Assembly (NCBI GenBank): GCA_034440635.1 | Contig: JAOTON010000941.1 | Location: forward strand, 1 to 64,000 | DNA length: 64,000 bases | DNA from: Lepas anatifera | Lineage: Eukaryota; Arthropoda; Thecostraca; Lepadidae | Reading direction: 5' to 3' | Shown: positions 59,222 to 64,000 of the stretch, in pieces | How the letters are laid out: every line of letters starts with the position of its first letter | Position numbering within the stretch: position 1 is the stretch's first letter | Translations under genes and position numbers: made by a program | The notes under the pieces: model-generated | What the model saw: only the letters and a program-made list of their open reading frames with translations | Told to the model about the DNA's origin: nothing | The model's database searches: none

Positions 59222-60059
59222 TTAACACGCGCATTGACGGCGGTCTGAGCCACCTTCGCTTTGACGAGGGGCGGGTACCCGCCCCCTAAAATCTCGAGAA
59301 CCACGGTAGGTTGTGAGAAACAGTAAGCGGCGTTGGGTAGCCCATCCACTTCTCCATCGTAAATATTTGAATCATTTTTTGTCAGGTCACATTTAAGGTC
59401 ACGAGAGGTCAAAACATGCCGTCATAGGGATAACATGTAAATTAATGTTTTCGGCCATTTCATCTGAACAAGTAAAGATAGAGGAAAACTACTTGAACTA
59501 TATGAATCCTCCCCGTAAGCCGAATCGAATGATGTATAATTTGACATTGCTAGGTCAAATCAAGGATTTAACCTGACCTGAGGTCAGGTCAAGGTCAAAT
59601 TATATAAAATGCATATTATTAGAACTGCAAAGACAAGGCGAGTCTAATGCAGCTAAAATAAACGCTCTATCACAATCCGTTACTGAGTTATTCAGTAAAA
59701 CCATTTTCCCTTGTATTTCCAATGGAGAGGTCACGTCTCGTACCTGACCTTAGGTCATCGATATAAAAATAACAGAACATATTTTAGAGAACTAGTAGGC
59801 CCATTATGTGATATGAGTTTCAATCGGATAAGTTCGCCCTGCTCCGACTTATGCTATCTTAAATCTTTTTGAGGTCAGGTCACTTGACCTGTACTGGTGA
59901 CCTGACCGGAATTGACCTAACCTTAAAATTTTCACAGAAGTTGTAAAAATGATGAGGGGAAAGGTATGCCAAGTACGGCGGCGCTATGCGCCGCCGTTTT
60001 TCTGCTCTCTCCGAAAAACCTGAGGGGGCGGGTACCCGCCCCGTCAATGCGCGTGTTAA
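59222..60059. mobile_element. AGGTCA-rich TTAA-flanked element, copy 5, inserted in the minisatellite
   Basis: TTAA sits at 59222-59225 and 60056-60059. The termini CACGCGCATTGACGG and CCGTCAATGCGCGTG are exact inverted copies, each followed inward by GGGGCGGGTACCCGCCCC. The interior has TGACCTGAGGTCAGGTCAAG and other half-sites. It is the best-preserved family member. The surrounding minisatellite is cut cleanly by it. Confidence 0.9.
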
Positions 60060-60400
60060 GTTCCAGGGGGTCCCAGGAGGCCGTCTCAGGGTACCTCCAA
60101 ATGCTAGTTTTGGGGGACGTAAGTACTGATTTGCGGGAAAGGTGTTGTTTTTGGGGATCCCAAGGTACTGGTTTCTGGGCTATGTCAAGTGCTAAGCCCC
60201 TGGAGATCTCTTCTCGACCCAGGGGGCAGGGGAGGGGGATGGGTTGTGGTCCTAGATGGTTTAACGCTGGCACAGCAATATAAGCCCTGTACAAAGTCTA
60301 TCAGAGACCCAAAGTACAAGGAAGTACTGACCTCCCCACCCCCCCTCCCCCCGGACCTCCAACCAATGTCTAGGGAGGAGTAAGTGAGCGGTTTCATCAG
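60060..60400. repeat. Continuation of the degenerate minisatellite
   Basis: TCCAGGGGGTCCCAGGAGG, CCGTCTCAGGGTACCTCC and later G/C-rich repeats resume the pattern seen before 59222. No distinct right MITE end was found. Confidence 0.5.
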
Positions 60401-61212
60401 CAGGACCGTCTACGGAATAGGTTTTATATAGCATCGGGGGCACACTCCTATATCTCTTTTATTGAGCAATGCATCCTTTTTCCTGTCCATTTCCTTTAGA
60501 TTTAAGAATAGAATCTAGAGATATCGCTTGAGATCCTACATTCAAAGATTTTCGAACACCATATGCCTTGGAAAATGTGCAAAATGTGAAAAATGTGTGG
60601 AAAAAATGCCCTTTGCGTATCAAAAATACAAATTGAAACATGTCGATCAGGCACCATTACCGAAGGAAAGGCTAAAATTAATCTACTTTTATCATCCGTA
60701 AGAGCAAATCTAACAGGGAATTTGAAACTTCAGCTGATTTTAATCTATTAGCTTAACCCCCACAACTACCTGCCTAAATATTCTGAAATAAACAACTTTC
60801 AAAAATGTTCGTAGGAAACCATACACGCAAGGGTAGTGACAGAAATTGATCAGCATAAACCCAAAAAGAAAGATAGGTATGAAAGGCTGAAAATAACAAT
60901 AAAAGAGTGAGCCAAGGCGATCGAGCGCCTATTGTCTTGGTAATATGCTCATTTACAACATAGCAAGGGTAACAAGGTAACTATGGTGAATTCAACAGGA
61001 TCTGTACGCGGAATAGACATTATACAACGTCCATGACACACTCCCATATCTCATGTATTTTTATTCATATTTCCATTTTTTGGAAACTTCCTGATTAGAG
61101 TTCATGAATTTGACACCCAGAAAGAATTTGCTATCATTCCCTGTAGAAGATCATTTCTTCGTACTCAAAACGATTGACCTTCAATAACTTCATGCCTGAT
61201 TCCCAGAGTGAA
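60401..61212. other. AT-rich gene-free stretch
   Basis: The phrase TAGGTTTTATATAGC...CACACTCC..ATATCTC recurs in diverged form near 60.42 and 61.01 kb, hinting at an old duplication. No gene. Confidence 0.4.
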
Positions 61213-61663
61213 TTAAAGGGAATGTGACACCTCCATAACGTGATCTTAACTGAGATAGCCAAGTTGTAAAGCAAGTCGGAAAACCCGGTACTCAAAATAC
61301 CATTTGTCTTGGAACTCGAGATTTCCGCAGAAAAAACTAAAACCTACCTGAAATGTACTCCTCATGTACCCTCAGCAGCAGGCCACAGTTGTGATGGCTG
61401 TTGTTGTGACGACATATGCTGACGTCACGGTATCAGCCAATCGAAGCCCTTGAATCGTATTGAATATGGTAGTGGTTGCCAGATCATGACATCATCCACA
61501 GGCAGATATTTATTTCTTTTTCTAGAGGAACATTTTAAAAATCAAAATATTGGGCTTATACACACTTTTTAGAGAAATCAAGGACGACTCCTTGATTTTC
61601 GGCTAAAGTTTCCCTAATTACACTAAATTTCAGGATTCGACCAAGGTGCCACATTCCCTTTAA
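61213..61663. mobile_element. 451-bp TTAA-flanked MITE (piggyBac-like target site)
   Basis: TTAAAGGGAATGTGACACCT at the left is matched by the inverted GGTGCCACATTCCCTTTAA at the right, so TTAA flanks a 16-bp terminal repeat with one mismatch. It encodes no protein. Internally it carries a CRE-type TGACGTCA (about 61420) and a CCAAT box. Confidence 0.85.
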
Positions 61664-61920
61664 GGTACAATCATGGAATACAGATACCTGGAACGGAAGG
61701 CTCGTTGATTTGTGGGATGCTTTTGTGGGGCTCATTAAAAAGAATTGGGTAAATAGCCAAGAACATTAAGATATAGACGGCAGTAAATATTTAACAAAAA
61801 ACAGGCCTTTGCGCGTGCCTTACTTCAACCCAGAGGAAACAGCTACTACTGAGGTATTATTTATCCAATATAAACCTAAATATTTGCATAATAACCATTA
61901 AATATGAATGCAAAATCAGC
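61664..61920. other. Short gene-free spacer
   Basis: AT-rich with no recognised element. Confidence 0.4.
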
Positions 61921-61993
61921 GTGAGCCCGGATTCGAACCCGGAACACTACGATTGCTAGACAAGCATGCTGCCAACTGCGCTATTGAGCGACG
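61921..61993 (-). tRNA. Degenerate tRNA-like unit, Ala(AGC)-like anticodon loop
   Basis: The minus strand has a good box A (TAGCGCAGTTGG) and box B (GGTTCGAATCC), 73 bases overall. The anticodon loop reads CTAGCAA, but the anticodon stem pairs poorly and the T stem has a mismatch. Likely a pseudogene or a SINE-related tRNA relic rather than a working tRNA. Confidence 0.45.
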
Positions 61994-62021
61994 AAATTAC
62001 CATTATGAAGATGAAAAAGTT

Positions 62022-62094
62022 CGACGCGTGGGATTCGAACCCGGGGTCTTTCGATTACTAGACGAGGCTTAACACACTGCACTATTACGGCGCT
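62022..62094 (-). tRNA. Degenerate tRNA-like unit, Thr(AGT)-like anticodon loop
   Basis: It lies 28 bases from the previous unit on the same strand. Box B is perfect (GGTTCGAATCC), while box A is weaker (TAGTGCAGTGTG). The loop CTAGTAA is held by only three of five stem pairs. It shares the TCTAG-Y-AATCG core with its neighbour, suggesting a common origin. Confidence 0.45.
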
Positions 62095-62703
62095 GGGCCG
62101 CACGCGCTTAAAACGTGTTATAATACAAGTTGAGCTGCAGTATCAGATTCTGATTTCTCCTTCGCTTTGCTCTAAGATTTTAGGTATTTCATGCCTAAAA
62201 TGTATTTTAGTGGACGCACCACAGATTGGGCTTTCCGAAATGCATGGTCGTTTTCCTGTGCAAGCCACGGTTTATAAGTTATGACGCATCAAAGTCATCG
62301 GCCACCACATCTCCCATAGACTTTACATTGGTCCTTACCGAGCTTTACTTACCGAAGGATTTTTTCATGTCCTAGATTGGCACTCAAAAGCGGGGCGGGT
62401 TTGCATTGAGGTTTTCATTCCAGGTATCTCTATTCCATGGTACAATCATGTTTAACATCATGCACGCAGCAACATTTAGTTTCCGGAAATGAACCATAAA
62501 GCTGTTATTATAGTCACGCTGCCATATAGGTATGAGCCTGCCTTAATATTTGGTGACCTAAATATACCAACATTTGGTCGGTTTGAGAAAAATCCAACTA
62601 TAAACAAAATAAAAGCATCCAACAATAAGCAAAATAAGAACAAACACATAAAAAGGCACAGGAAAATTTCCTTCGTATAAATATTATGTTAAAATACTAT
62701 GCG
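62095..62703. other. Gene-free stretch
   Basis: No recognised gene or repeat. Confidence 0.4.
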
Positions 62704-63147
62704 AAAAATACAGGATATATGCCCCGGTTACTGAGGGGACCGGCCAGGGGGGCCCCGACGGTTTTCGGACCCCCTGGTTGAATCCTGGCTAACGCCACTG
62801 ACTGGGGCCCTGCTGCCCAAAGAGTCCTGCTGACCGCGATGACGTTATCGGTTAACGAGGACCCAGCTGACCAGAGAGGGTCCTTCTGTCGACGGAGGGC
62901 ACTTGGGGCCACAGCGATTCAGAAGATTCTCTTTTCTAGAGGATTCGGATGGTCAAGGAGACCCCACTTGTTAAAGAACAGAGTGCTGGAGAGGGCTTAA
63001 GTCTGAAATGAAGTTGTACGGCGAACCACTCTACAGAGCACAGGTGCAGGCGGGCCGCGTAAAACACGACCCGTATCCTCGAGAGGGCTCTCCGGGCACT
63101 CAGAGGAGAAGCCGCCGTCACAGCCACCTCTCCTTGGCTACACTGTA
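62704..63147. mobile_element. Fragment related to the 2-kb hAT element
   Basis: GAGTGCTGGAGAGGGCTTAA, ACAGAGCACAGGTGCAGGCG and CCTCTCCTTGGCTACACTG parallel the right subterminal block of the 16.87-18.89 kb element. TCCTGGCTAACGCC near 62786 resembles its terminus. No target duplication seen. Confidence 0.6.
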
Positions 63148-63630
63148 AAAAATTTGTGCACCGTTGGTTAGGGTGGCACTTATTTTCGGCAATTGGAATT
63201 TCCACTGGGACGGGCAGCCGATCTGTTCTATCCCTCGCAAAAACAACGTGTGTAAGTTGTTATTGAAAAATATTTATATTTACAGGTCGCTCAAGGAGGT
63301 TAAAGTTTCTATTTTTGGCGAGAAAAAAACTTTTTCAGGATTTAAAAATAAAATTCCAATTAAAAATATGTAACTTTTTGCATTGATCAAACCATACTTA
63401 GTTAAATAACATATTTTACTGAACTTTTGTGATTCTGGGCATCTTCTTTCTGGCTCTGCCTAGGAGCGTAAAACATTTCACTGCGACGGGTGTAAGAGCG
63501 ACTTGCTTCATCGGGTCATTTTAAAGCGTTTTGTGTTCTTTGGAATTGGGCTCAGTCATGGGGACGCTGTGATGCTCGTAGGTCGTGTCCTGACGCATAT
63601 GTAAGGCCAACATTTAAGTGAGGCTGATGA
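63148..63630. other. Gene-free stretch
   Basis: AT-rich with no recognised gene. The last eight bases are the target-site copy of the next element. Confidence 0.4.
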
Positions 63631-63963
63631 CAGTGGCGGATCCAAGGGGGGCAAAAAGGCATTTGCCCCCCAAACGGAAAAGCTCGGGGAAAAACTATGT
63701 TTCCCCCAAGTGATCGATCTCCTTTTTCCCCCGACTCTTTTTTTAGTTTATAAGCAAGATTTTGGTGCTTCAACTCTCAACTTACAGAACCAGTTAAGAT
63801 CAGTGTAAATATTTGGCCTCGGACTGGAAAAAGTATCTCGAGCCCATATTTATTATCTTGTGACGTTTTTTTTGCTTTTTGCCTCAAATACCCCAAAAAT
63901 TCTACCACAAAGTGATATTGTAGCGCTGTTTTCACAGCGTGACGTTTTTTAGATCCGCCACTG
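63631..63963. mobile_element. 333-bp hAT-type MITE with perfect 8-bp target duplication
   Basis: CAGTGGCGGATCC opens it and AGATCCGCCACTG closes it, an inverted pair with one mismatch. GCTGATGA flanks both sides (63623-63630, 63964-63971). It encodes no protein. Termini resemble, but are not identical to, the 11.6-kb family. Confidence 0.92.
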
Positions 63964-64000
63964 GCTGATGACTCGCGGCGGTGGAGATAATGACCGCCGT

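Overview
The window looks like repeat-rich, intron-bearing animal DNA, most likely from an invertebrate. It has no operons and no dense coding. It carries several non-LTR (LINE) retrotransposon remnants, many short non-autonomous DNA transposons with intact target-site duplications, micro- and minisatellites, and one plausible host-type secreted protein gene. The protein families (PAN-like plus FAMeT-like domains, jockey/CR1-type LINEs) fit a marine invertebrate or arthropod, but I cannot name the species.

Layout. 1-2.3 kb: a minus-strand, frame-broken hAT/ZNF862-like gene running off the left edge. 5.8-7.4 kb: the only good host gene candidate, a minus-strand secreted protein with a PAN-like module and one or two FAMeT-like domains, frame-disrupted in the middle. 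7.7-25 kb: mostly non-coding. It holds members of a TTAA-flanked element family full of AGGTCA/TGACCT half-sites, hAT-type MITEs (two with perfect 8-bp duplications), simple repeats and palindromes. 25.4-28.05 kb: a 2.7-kb GC-rich minisatellite anchored on GGCGCC, ending in a hAT-type terminus. 28.2-29.9 kb: a 5'-truncated LINE. 29.9-42.0 kb: a head-to-tail array of three full 3.65-3.83 kb units plus a partial fourth. Each full unit carries a dead LINE reverse-transcriptase fragment, a variable 39-bp-type minisatellite and a TATA/hairpin module, and all four carry an E2F-like motif.

42.9-50.9 kb: one minus-strand LINE (endonuclease, linker, reverse transcriptase, C-terminal region) split by a 4.9-kb insertion with perfect 20-bp terminal inverted repeats and flanking TA. 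That insertion is itself invaded by MITEs. 51-52.1 kb: two diverged copies of an unrecognised coding-like segment in opposite orientation. 52.2-53.65 kb: a SINE-like pair and a LINE tail with an internal tandem duplication. 54.1-56.8 kb: a large inverted repeat with 1.2-kb arms. 57.7-60.4 kb: a LINE scrap and a degenerate minisatellite interrupted by a TTAA element. 61.2-64 kb: a TTAA MITE, a pair of degenerate tRNA-like units, a hAT-related fragment and a clean hAT MITE with an 8-bp duplication.

The genes do not form a pathway. The window is best read as layers of transposition: insertions within insertions, and MITE interiors that grew into minisatellites. Most coding-like signal is decayed reverse transcriptase. 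All family assignments come from reading motifs by eye, with no database search.
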